The notes beneath the pieces were generated by a model. It ran no database searches. It saw only the letters and a program-made list of their open reading frames with translations, and was not told the origin of the DNA. A stretch of DNA of 64,000 nucleotides from Dicyema japonicum (Eukaryota > Dicyemida > Rhombozoa > Dicyemidae). Location: the NCBI GenBank assembly GCA_011109175.1, contig RDEW01000004.1, positions 1,539,067 through 1,603,066 of the forward strand, in the 5' to 3' direction. The translations under genes were made by a program, and so were the position numbers. Positions within the stretch are counted from its first letter, which is position 1, and each line of letters starts with the position of its first letter. Of this stretch, positions 52,601 through 64,000 are shown one piece after another.

Positions 52601-55600
52601 ATTTCATTAATCTTCTAATTCTAACTTGTTTCGGTTTTACTTAACAGGATTTTAATTTTTTCTCAAAATATGGATTCTATCTGATTTTTTGTTTTCTATT
52701 ATCAATACCTGTCGATATTATATATAATTGGGCCATTGTGTCTAAGTGTGGTACTTTAGTAGCAATTATATTGACATATCGATTGAATATAAATATTTAA
52801 ATGGGTGATATTTTGAAAAAATACTGCATCTTTCATATTTTTCATGAATATATAGATTATCTTAAAAGTCTTATCTTTAAAAAATTATCGATTGTTGTTA
52901 TTCCTATCTTGTAAGTGTCTAAAATTTTACGTCAACCCTTAATTAATTATTAAGTCTACTCCATTCGCTTATACTGAAAAAACACAATGCAAGGAGCTTT
53001 TTTCAGAAAATATGTTTTACGATATTGAATGGTTACCACACTAAAGAACTGTGCCTACAGAGACTTATTACAAGCAACAAAAAAGAAAAGAGATTAAGAA
53101 CATTCTTGATGCCGTGGGCCCCTCCCTACAATCAATTATCATAACTGTTCTTTCCTTCTAGAGATGTACCCTGTTCAAGTGGAGATTTAGTATTGGAAAC
53201 ATAACTACGCTTATACGAATGGGCTATTATTATATTGAAGGACAATTTCAATATATTTTGAGTACCTTCGAGTTTTAATGAAAAATTTAATTTTTTTATT
53301 TATCGATAGACATAGCCAAGTAATTAATCAAAAGATTATCTTTGATTAATCAATTTAATAAAATAAGCTTAAGTCAAAACCGCATAAATTCCACATAAAA
53401 GATGACATTAAAAAATTAATACTGATGAACCCAATTGAAGGTTATTTAATCCCCCCAGTAATTAGTTAGTTTAACTGTTTTTGAGCAAATATTCATTTTT
53501 GAATCCATACTGGAACTGTTTATCAGGAAGAATTTCCTTGACTTTCACAAAGACAAGCCTCCCCAAATTTTAGACATTGAGCATAGAGAAGAAACTAGCC
53601 TGAATGAAGCTGGGGTTTTTTTCGGTTTTCTCATCTTCAGTAATCAATTATGACTTATATACAAATTATGAACTTTTGTCAGTGTGACAATTCGCTCTTT
53701 CCCAAGATTTTTCAGGAATATGATACGAATCCCTTGTGCTCCATGTGAATGTTTAAACTTTTCTGACTCTGGATTTCTTTAAGTTTTTTCTGTGAAATCC
53801 ATTTTCGATTTTCTTAATAATTGGTGAGAGCTTCAGTCTTTGTGCGCAATTTTTATTCAGTATTTTAGGTCCTTTTGGCTGCTGTTGTCGTCTTCGGGTG
53901 GCCTTTTTTACTCGAGATGGTACGAATTACTTTCCAGACTACGGCTGTCAATTGATTGCGGTTTAAAGCCGTAAGATCGCGCATCCATTTTGTTCTCGGT
54001 ATTTTGAATTCTTTAGACGATGCCTTCCTTCGGGAGAAAGTCTTCCCACCACTTTGAGACGATTTCTTTCTTTCTATGACTCCATGCCTAGTGGTATAAC
54101 TAGTGTGTTTTTTTAAGGGAAAGCCGTAGATCTTGGTTCCAGAATGACATTATTGATATATGCGATCGCCTTCTCAATGTAGGTGAACTTTTCAGATGCA
54201 AATCAGTTAAAGGAATCTCCGTAAAATCCAACAAGAGTAGCCAGTTAGCCTCATACAAGTATGTCACCTACTTACAATGTAGTGTCTTCATTATAATCAC
54301 GTGTCAATTCCACATGTTTTTTAGAAGTCAAGATAAATTCATTAACCTAAACCTTAACACTAAGAACTAACCCTATACCTAATACTAAACCCTAATTCTA
54401 CATTAATCTTGTCCCTTTACCAACTATAATTCTAATCTCAACCATAACCATGCCTAAGTCTAATCCCTTCCGTAACCATACCTAAGTTTTAATTTTATCT
54501 TTAACCATGCATAAGTCTAATCTCAATCCAAATCATGAAGTCTATCCCATCCCTAAACATACCTAAGTTTAACCACAATCCTAATCAATACCAAAATCTA
54601 ATCTCCACATTAGCCAAAAAAGATCAAAAAAATTTTCGAAAGTGAACAATCATCCAAAACAGTCGTTTTATTCTGCTCGGTGGACTATCATGGTTTGTGA
54701 GTTACCACCATCTATATGCATCATATGCTCTTGTATGCCAACTACTTTTAAATTGTAGTGTTTAAGTGCTCATATACACAGCATTTTCTTGTCGATGGAT
54801 TGAAATCACACTTTCTGGAAAGCGACGTATCAAGAAATTCTTTTTCTGAATACTCAAATGTCTGGCACAATTTATCCCTGTTCAACCTGAACTTTAAAAC
54901 TACTCATGATTAAATTTATTTTTTTTAGAATTTTATTAAATTTATTCTATTATAAAATTCATTCTATCCCTCAAGGATCTCCACTGTCACCACACCTGTT
55001 CAACCTATTCCTAAATGATTTGCTATCCCTTACCAGTGACGATACTCTGGTTCTGACATATGCGGATGATGTAATCGTCGCAGTCAAAGACCAGTGCGTT
55101 CATACTGCTCTATACCGGCTACAAGCTTCATTGGACGATCTGAACATTCTACATACACTCCCGAAAAGTCTTATACAACAATTTTCACAACAAACAGAAG
55201 ATTGACAAACTTCGCTCCATGTGTAACCATAAATGGAAACTCAATCCCCACGACCAACTCGGTCAAGATATGGGGCGTAACATACGACCCACTCTTGACC
55301 TTCAGCAAACACATCGACAACGTCATCTTCGCGGCACAATGAATTTTGTTAAAACATTCCTTTGACAATATAATAGGTGTTTCACCTCAAATTTGGACTT
55401 GCTCTACGTGCAGTTTATTCAACCGTCTCTAACTTACGGATGTGCTGCATGGGGAACCAAACTATCAAACGCGAATATGGAAAAAATCAATACATTCCAA
55501 AAAATGGCCAGTAAGGCTCTGAAAAAACTTTCCCAGACACCTCTTAACCCTACACCATTTTAAGAATTAGTGAGGAAAACCTTGCTACCCCCAAAAAGTT

Positions 55601-58600
55601 AGAAACCCCGCCCATTCCGGAAATGCGTTGGAACCCGGGAGGAACACCGAGCAAGAATGAGATGGCCAGTCGAGGCCACCGGAATCACCTGACGGTTATT
55701 TAATTTGTCGGTGATTTTTGGTTTTAATAATAATTCTATTATAACGAAAGAAAAGAGAGTAAATGGTCATATAACGGCTGCCCTGACTGCTTGGCTATTC
55801 CCTCTCAGGATGGCGAGCAAGATTCGCTCAAATAACCAGCAGCGCTCACGAGGGTTTTATTAAATTAAAAACTCAAGAAAAGAAACTCGAATAGAATAAC
55901 ATTTTTATTAAAGACCAAGACATAGCGATAGTTATTGGGGATTACGTTATTAAAATTCCTGCTGTGAAGCCTGGATTCTTTCGTAGTTTTCTTTAAAAAA
56001 TAAAGATAAACGTCTCCTTCAAATCGAGTTTTCACAGACACAGAACTGCTTGGTAAGCCTTTTTCTTCTTCATTTTGGCACATTCAGCATAATCTCTTCT
56101 ACATCCAAAACAGACACCCAAATAACACAGATGATCAACATTGCTGATACCACTCCATGAGTGCTGCTGGCTATTTGAGCGAATCTCACTAGCCATCATG
56201 AGAGACTAAGTCAGTAAATTTATTACAAAGAAAGACTAAATCAGTAAATTTAACAAAATCTAGAGCCGAATGACATTAAAATAAAACTCAAAATTTTAGA
56301 AAATAATGATTTTATAGATTACATATTATTAGTGCAAAACCACATTCCATTTACTTCTTTCCATATATCAACCTGTAAAATAAAAAGATATAAATATAAC
56401 AAAATTGTCTCCACTTGTAACAGCAAGAGTATTGGACATTGGAGACCACGAAACATGCCAAGCAGTGTCTTTAGTTTCATATAACAACATTGAACACCAG
56501 TCGTCATCAATCTGACGACGCGAGAAAATATAAACAGAGCGAGCGACCCTTAAGAAATTGTAACAAACTAAATACAGAGCAGGCAGCAATTGTAGTTGAA
56601 AATAGACCAACGGAAGGAGACCAAGCGACATCTCTCACGATTACTCCACTTTGGCAATTAAGTGTTTTTTCCAAGTTCCAAATTCCATTTTCCCCAAAAC
56701 TAAAAAATCATAGATAAACGCTATACTTCCAAATACAAACAGAACCGTCATAACCAGCTGTAGCTAGCTTTCGTATAACTTCCGTATTTCCATTTTTATC
56801 AGGAAAATAAGGTGGAGACCAACTGATGGCCATTGAACCGCCCTGGCGAGTATTAAAACTTTTAATCTCCCATTTTTCGTCAATTGAGCATTCCAATATG
56901 AAAACGGTTCCGTTAGCACAAATTGCGGATAAAACACAACCGAGGACGTAAGGACCGAAACTCGCACAATTAACTGTACTAATAAAATGAAAACCAGGAG
57001 ATTCAAGGTTAAATTTTTTAACACAAATCCATTTGAAATTTTCCTCTCTCCAAATTATCAAATGTCTATCATAACTGCAGCTAGCCAAAAGCGGGCCAAA
57101 CATTGGATGTGACCACGAAACCTTAAAAACAGGTCCTTGGTGACTATTTTTCAATATTTTAAATAACCTTTTCAAATCTGCGCTCAAAACCGGCTCTTTT
57201 CCTTCCTCCATGTTAAATATTTTAACTGTATTGTCAGATGAGCAAGTAGCCATTCGAGTGTTATTAATGGTTACTTGGACATCATGCTTAGAAATAACTT
57301 GCACTCTTACAATAATATCATTATGGTTTGTCCCAAAGGAAGATGTTTCAGGCATCTATGAAAAAATTAAAGACGCACAATACCATTTTCTGTATGAATT
57401 TAAAAATAAATTATATTAAAAATAATATAATTCATAAAATTTTAAACTTATCAATAAAATTTCCCGTTAAAATATTTTTGTTTAAATGATGAAAGAAAAT
57501 CAAGATTTAGTTGACTTGACGAATGACTTGGAATCCTTCTTTTATAGTAACTAAATTTCATTTTTAACAGGATTACAAGACTAAAATTGAAATAAATGCT
57601 AGCTTAACTGGAGAAAACAATAGATTGAATAGTGAAGTATCAAAGTTGTCACATTTAAACAAATCTCTTCAAAACCGTTTAATATTATTGCATTTTATTT
57701 TAGAACTTGAATCTTTTTCCAAATTAAAAGAGGATGATTTGAATTCTTTTCAAGGTTTTGTTTAAAATTTGATTTTTATAGAAAAATATGACAACCTAAA
57801 TAGCAGATATATCGATTTAAACAAAGAAAATGAAATTATCCTACAGAAATATAATAATTTAGGTAATCTCCACAATTCTGAAATACTGAGGGTAAAAGAA
57901 AACATGAAACAAATTTGTTTGCTGAAATATTTTAATAATTTAGATGAGAACGAAATAGAAAGCATGAAAAGTTCTGAATTCGAAAATAAAAATCAAATGA
58001 AGTCACAGTTACTTTTGTTGAAAGAAATGGTTTTTAATCTTTAACTTTTTGATAGTATGAAACTCAAATTCATGATTATGAAGAAAAAATAAAGGGACAA
58101 CAGCAACAAATTATTGATCAGGAAACTTTTCAGAGAAGGATTCATCAACTTAAAGAAAATTATGAAACTACTATTAAAGATTTAAAAGAAAAAGTTAAAA
58201 CACTGGAGGTTAAATGCAAACGTGTTAAAACAACTCGTTAGGTTTTTATAGAACTGTTTTTAAAATAAATTTTCGTTAGTACAAAAAAATAAGTAAATTT
58301 AACTAAATGAATTTATATTATCAATGTTTGAATAACAATACAAGGCCCTTGATCTCTTCTAACCAGTCAATCATCAGTAAACTTGACATACGAAAGCAAA
58401 TCACACCTTTCATACGGAAGGCCTCTAATCTCATTTAATTTTCCGTTTGACATCATCTTGAGTGCAAATTTTATAAAGAGTCGTCTCATCTTTACTGACA
58501 TCAAGATAATTTAAAAGAAAAACTGTTTTCGCATCTTTATAGGAGCGATAGAGCGATTCTCGGAAAGAATAAGAGGAAAGTATCAATCTTTTGCAGTACA

Positions 58601-61600
58601 CTATTGCCGGAAAGGTTTTCTTCGTCTTGGTTTACATATCTACACTGTAGCCTGTACATCCAAATAAAACACCAGATAGATGACTAAATGGATACTCTAC
58701 CAACCATAGTATACAGTCCGAATTAATTTTCCTTAAATCGGAGATACGGATAGAATTTGTCTTTTGTTAAAAAGTTCGAACCTCTCAGAGTGCGCCAATC
58801 GTCGAGGAAAATCATTTTTAAATTAAAATGAAATAATGTTTTTTTATTATCACGGAAATTAAGTAAGGTAAAGTGTAAGGGAAAGTTGAAGTAACGAGTC
58901 CTGCCTCAAAGTTCTTGGATTTCTCACTGTAGTCCCTATTCAACCAGTCAAGTCCGGTGGTGTTTCGTAAAGTATTCCATGATTTGGAAGACGTTCAGTT
59001 TTTTCCGTAGTAACGAAGTGGACATTTTTCGATTATCTCAATAATATTCTGAGACATCGGTTTTTAACACTTCCAGCTTGCTCTGTGCCGATAGTGATAG
59101 CGGTGCAATCCATTCAGCACATGCATACTCTACACTCGGTAGAACAAATTGTTTGTATAGAACCTCTAACGATAGGCGGGAAAATACTGGGAGTGCGTAA
59201 AAGCCTTGAGAATTCCAATTTTCTTTTGGATCTAGCAGTTACCAGATCCACTTGAGTGAATGAAAGAGAGGATCCAGGATAACTTCAAGGATTGAAAGGA
59301 TCTTCTTAATAGGGATCAGGGAATCATACAATTTTATTTCTGGCGTTGCCCGTATTTTCTTTCGTGATGAGGTAAACGTCGTTACATGTGACTTTCCTAA
59401 TGATATATTTAGACGGTTTTTAAAAAACCAAAGACCCACCAGATTTAATATCTCTTGACGTACTGTGTCGCCTCCTCGACTCTTTGATATTTCATTGCAA
59501 TCACGAGATCATCCGCATACGATAAAAGAATTGAATTTTTGGTGGTTTGAGATGGGAGATCACTGAGGAACATATTGAGACCAGCACAGTTATCTCTTAT
59601 GAATTTGGGTGAATTGAAATTTTTTGTAAATGAGCTGTTGTTGAGTTTCTTTGAGGAATCCATGTAGAATAGAATTTCTCCGAAAAAATTGACCGCTTCA
59701 GTCTCTGACCAAGGTCATGCTTCTAAGCAAGCAAAAAATCAGAAGAGAAGGAAATACCGAAGCATTTTAGAGGATCACTTGTTTTTTTCAATTTGCTGTT
59801 GAAACGTCAAGAATCATTAACCCACAAGCTGACGATCAAGTCTGTCGAATCGGCTCAATGATCTAGTAATATTAAGGATCTACGTGAGACTGGATGGCTT
59901 CAAGAGCACATCTCGATAGCTATTATCAGAGGAAACAGTCTGTTGATTCAAGCCGCCTAAATTAAAATAATTACTTTTTATATAATTAGTTATTAAATTA
60001 ATGTATTAACTGTTATTAGTTGTTTACTTTAACTTCTTTCTCGGTGTATCCGGGGTTAATAAATTAAAAATTAATTAAATTAACTGTCAATGCAACGTGC
60101 TTTCGATTAGGTGGCGTTAAAATTCTCTCGAATTGGCAAAAATGTTGAAAGGAAAAAAGGAGAAGGGTCACTTGCGTTACCTGATGGTATGAATGTAATT
60201 CTTGCCATATCCGAGAGCGTGCTGGCAGATGACCTAAAAGAATGGGCGAGGCAGGTAGTCCTGCAGGTACGTAGCAGGCTATCTCGAATACCCTGGAATG
60301 GTTGGCCATACTTGGCGGAGCTCTGCAGTGGCAGATTCAGTACTGATATATCTGTGAGTGAACTCAAGAAAATGGGTGTAGGCAAAGAAGGCACTGGTCT
60401 AAAGAGGCGGGGACCAGGTGACCACAACTGTCAAAGAGAGCACGAGCACCAGAGATGTAATACGTTGCAGCTCAAGCATATTTATGAGGTCTTCGCGCGG
60501 AATCTTGCTGCAGCGGCAGATGTCCCACTTGAGGACCGTAGATTTACCCGCAAGATCCCTCATTGTAAGGTTAACGGAGTAGTGTTAACCTGTATCAATA
60601 AAGCTGTGGCTTATGCGGTGGAGGCTAAGCCAGTAGGGTCACTGAGTGACATCTCCCTAGTGCTGTATGCAGCACAGATCACCTATGAGGAATTGACGGA
60701 CAAGCCCAGACCACCCAGTAAATGGAGGGAGCAGATCTGTGCCAAGATTGCTTGGAGACAGACTGAGCTGGAAGCACTGGAGGGGCACATAAGTAGTGTG
60801 GCGAGAGGGGTTAGAGGAAAAGCACCGGCTATAGTAAAGGGGCTAATTAGTAAACTCCGTGTTCCCAAATGGGACCTCAAAGAGTTGAGGAGGGCAAAGG
60901 TGGAGTTAGAGGGGGCAATAATGGTGTATAAGAGGAAACTCTATACACATGAAAGTCGGTGTAAGAGAAGGAGAGAAAATAATCTGTTTGAGTTTAATCG
61001 CAGATTGTTTTACCGTCGCCTACACGAAAATGGCCATAGTGTATGTTCCCAGCAGGACGCGGAAATGCTTTCCACATGGGGTAGTATGTGGGAGGCTAAA
61101 CCACGCAGAGGAAATGCGTGGAATGTCCCGTACAGCGCCGCTCCTTTCTTGGCGGAATCTTGCGGAATTTTCGATTTTCGCAAGAAATTTGAGGCGGTAG
61201 TGAGACATCTCCCTGATTGGAAGACGACCGGGGTCGATAAAGTTTATAATTTCTTTATCAAAAGATGCACTTCATTACACGAGTCTATGTGTCGTGTATT
61301 ACAGAAAAGCATCACTAACCCGGAAACGATTCCTGATTGGGCATGCACAGGGACAACTTATTTGATCCCAAAGCTGGACAACCCCCAGTCTGCTGCAGAT
61401 TATCGACCGATAACCTGCATGCCAACCCTGTATAAGCTGATGACCAAATTGGTGGCTAATGAGGTCAGGAGCTTTGTAGACGCAAATGGGATTCTCTCCG
61501 AGAATCAGTTGGGAACTGTGCGAAATTGTCAGGGGGCAAAAGAGCAGGCTTTGATCAACAAATGCCTTTCTGTGTCTCACGGAAACTCACTTTTGTCTAT

Positions 61601-64000
61601 GTGGGTGGATGTGAAGAAGGCTTACGATTCAGTTGATCATTCTTACCTTGTCGAGTGCCTACACAGTCTGTGTATGCCTGTGTGGTTCATCAGCTTTGTA
61701 GTGGCTGTGATGAATAGGTGGAGTATTCATCTGAACTATAATAGGCGGATAGGCGAGGTAAAACTCAAGAGGGGGATCCTTCAGGGGGATAGCATGTCTC
61801 CGCTACTCTTTGTTCTCTGTTTGGAGCCATTGAGTCGCCGCCTCAATGACCGGTTTGAGCAAATACCAGTTCATTGTGAAGGGGTCTGTTTCAGTACAAA
61901 TCACCTTCTTTTTATCGATGACTGAAGATGTATGCTCGAACAGCCGAGGAGCTCTACTCCATGGGGGTCTGTGCCAGGGAATTCTTTGAGAGTATAGGGC
62001 TAGATTTGAATTATTCAAAGTCTGCGACTAACACGCAAGTATGTAGCGAGTTAGTAAGAGTCCTAGAGGAACACGAAGGATATAAGTATCTGGGTGTTAC
62101 CGAATCTCCAAAGTCCCTTATAATGCCTGAGACAAAGCGACAAATTACTGAAGGCATCCGTAAAAGAGCAGCGTTATTGTGTAAGACGTCTCTAAATGCA
62201 AGGAATTTGTTCCTAGCATTAAATGAGTATGCTGTCTCGCTGCTAAACTACTACATAGGTGTTGTGGAGTTTGAGCCCAAAGAGTATGATGAGATGGATG
62301 TTATGATCCGTGGAGTACTCAGAGAGAACCATGTCCATGTGCAGCCAATAAGGAGAGACTATATTTATTCCGTGATAAATTCGGTTGTGGACTGTGTGGA
62401 GTAGTCCAACTAAGTGAGCGTATCCTAATGCGAATGCACGACACCCTGATAGCTGGGTCAAGTGTGTCTGCTAGGAAGCACGCCATAATAACGACCGAGA
62501 AAACACGGGCAACCCACCTAGGCAGACCTTTTTTGTCTGCTAAGTATGGTGTTGATGATGGTGGGCTAGTAAATGTGAAGGCGTTGATCGAATTACAATA
62601 TAATAATTTGATGGAAAAGATCAACTTAAAAAGCCTTCATAAGGTCCTCTTCAGAGCATTGGACAACCCACATGTCGACCTTAAGTCGTCGACAATATGG
62701 CTAAAATACGGTGACAACTCACCTCGATCGGAGGCGTTGTACACGTATATGCAAGACCGCAATATTTTTTGGGGTCGATCAACAAATACATGTCCCCACT
62801 GTAAGTCAAGGAGCATGTCGGTTGATCATTTAGCCACTCGATGTGGATCCATGCTCTGCCACGACTATGTGTGGAGGCACAACGAGGTAGTAAGGAGTCT
62901 TCATCTTCTACTATGCAATAAGTATGGTATTCGCCACACCAGAAAGTTGCGGACTCATAAGGTGCAATCTGTAGTAGAGAACACCAGGGTCCAAATTAAG
63001 GTAGACAGTGTTATCCGTACCTCGGTGCTAGTCAAGCACAATAAACCGGACATTGTGGTACACGATAAGAAGTCTGACCAAGTCCTTATCATTGAGGTTG
63101 GCATTACGTCTCAAGACCGTTTGCAGGCTGTGGAGGTGGAGGAAAAAAGGAAGTATGACTTGCTTGCAAACGAGATGGGACAGATGCTTGGTTGCAAGGT
63201 CCTCGTTATACCTATAGTAATGACGTGGGAAGGAATTGCAACAAAGTACCACAAGGGTTATCTGAAGCAGTTGGGGGTAGATAGGAAGCTCCAGGCCTAT
63301 CTACAGTCCACTGTATTAAAGCGGACCCTAAAGAGCCTGATACTGGAGTATAGGAGGCAGAGCCCTGAGATGCCATATGGGCAGAGGGTTCAATTGGACA
63401 ATGCGCTCTCGGAGTTGTTTCAGCAACCAGAATCGAACCTGCCTGAGGAGGCTGGCGAACAGGCAGGCGAGGAAGGTTGTTGATTATAAATATATTAACT
63501 TTTTTATTGTTGGTTAAATAAAGTGAAATATATAGTTGTTGATTTGTGTTTTAAGGTAAATAAAATTAAAAATAATTAATATACATTTAATAATTTTTTT
63601 ATTTACAAATGGCAAAAAACATACAAAAACATTAATTATCGTGACATCCTCATGTCACTGGATAGGACATTGAGAAAATCAGCTGAATTGCTTCTAGACA
63701 TCCACTCTGATGTGCCGAGTTGGAACCAATGCAAGCTTCCTACACTCCTCGGAGGAACGGGTCTTAGGTCGGCGCTGGAGATCGCCTTTCCAGTATATGT
63801 GTCATCGCTCTCAAGTGGAAGCCTTTTGGTCCAAGATTTCCTCCGTTTTTTAACCGGACTTTCTTGGGGAAGAGTCTTCGACGAAGCTCTTCGCAAATGG
63901 TGTGAAACTGGTCTGGATATGCGGAACGATCCTTCTAGCAACGTCACTGGGATGATATCTACTCCAAGAATATCTTCGATGTGCTAAAGTCTGAGGCCAA

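Overview
Organism. This is nuclear DNA of an animal: AT-rich, with fragmented open frames, a tRNA-Val(CAC), many degraded retrotransposons and about a dozen conserved animal genes. Almost every intron I could place by protein homology is 22-31 nt long (GT...TTTAG type). Introns that small throughout a genome are, to my knowledge, typical of dicyemid mesozoans; I infer a dicyemid or similarly reduced animal. A myxozoan or orthonectid is less likely but not excluded by sequence alone. Layout. 0-5 kb: LINE debris, a decayed LRRFIP-like coiled-coil gene and a fragment of an R2-like element. 5.8-9.8 kb: a TRPM channel gene with about 20 tiny introns. 10.2-11.7 kb: nested LINEs. 11.8-13.8 kb: a CNOT10-like gene. 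14.5-18.5 kb: a near-full-length R2-like retrotransposon (copy 1) beside another retroelement. 19.5-22.1 kb: UFL1. 23.2-24.9 kb: nested LINEs. 25.0-25.3 kb: SPCS1. 27.8-28.7 kb: PPCS (-). 30.4-31.0 kb: SPCS2. 33.7 kb: tRNA-Val. 36 kb: an unrecognised small gene. 37-39.4 kb: LINE endonuclease remnant and a third R2-like copy. 39.9-42.2 kb (-) and 42.4-43.2 kb (+): divergent RECQL5-like helicase and CDIPT. 43.7-50.9 kb: retroelement graveyard. 51.4-52.6 kb: arginine kinase. 54.3-55.7 kb: telomere-like degenerate repeat and a LINE with a target-site duplication. 56.0-58.2 kb: a small unrecognised gene, SEC13 (-) and a divergent coiled-coil gene. 58.9-64 kb: LINE debris, R2-like copy 2 and a retroelement fragment running off the end. 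How the genes relate. There is no operon logic. Several host genes serve the ER and secretory pathway (SPCS1, SPCS2, SEC13, UFL1, CDIPT), but they are interleaved with unrelated genes. Three retroelement groups dominate the rest: (i) an RLE-type, R2-like family; (ii) Jockey/CR1-like LINEs whose ORF ends in Gly-Ile-Thr; (iii) an RT family with GVQQGDPLGP and KRPDG motifs. Most notable observations: the codons for the terminal Gly-Ile-Thr in group (ii) form one arm of a conserved 3' RNA hairpin, with compensatory differences across copies; and two independently inserted R2-like copies share the same one-base deletion directly after the catalytic FIDD motif. Several other frame breaks sit in G runs and may be base-calling errors.
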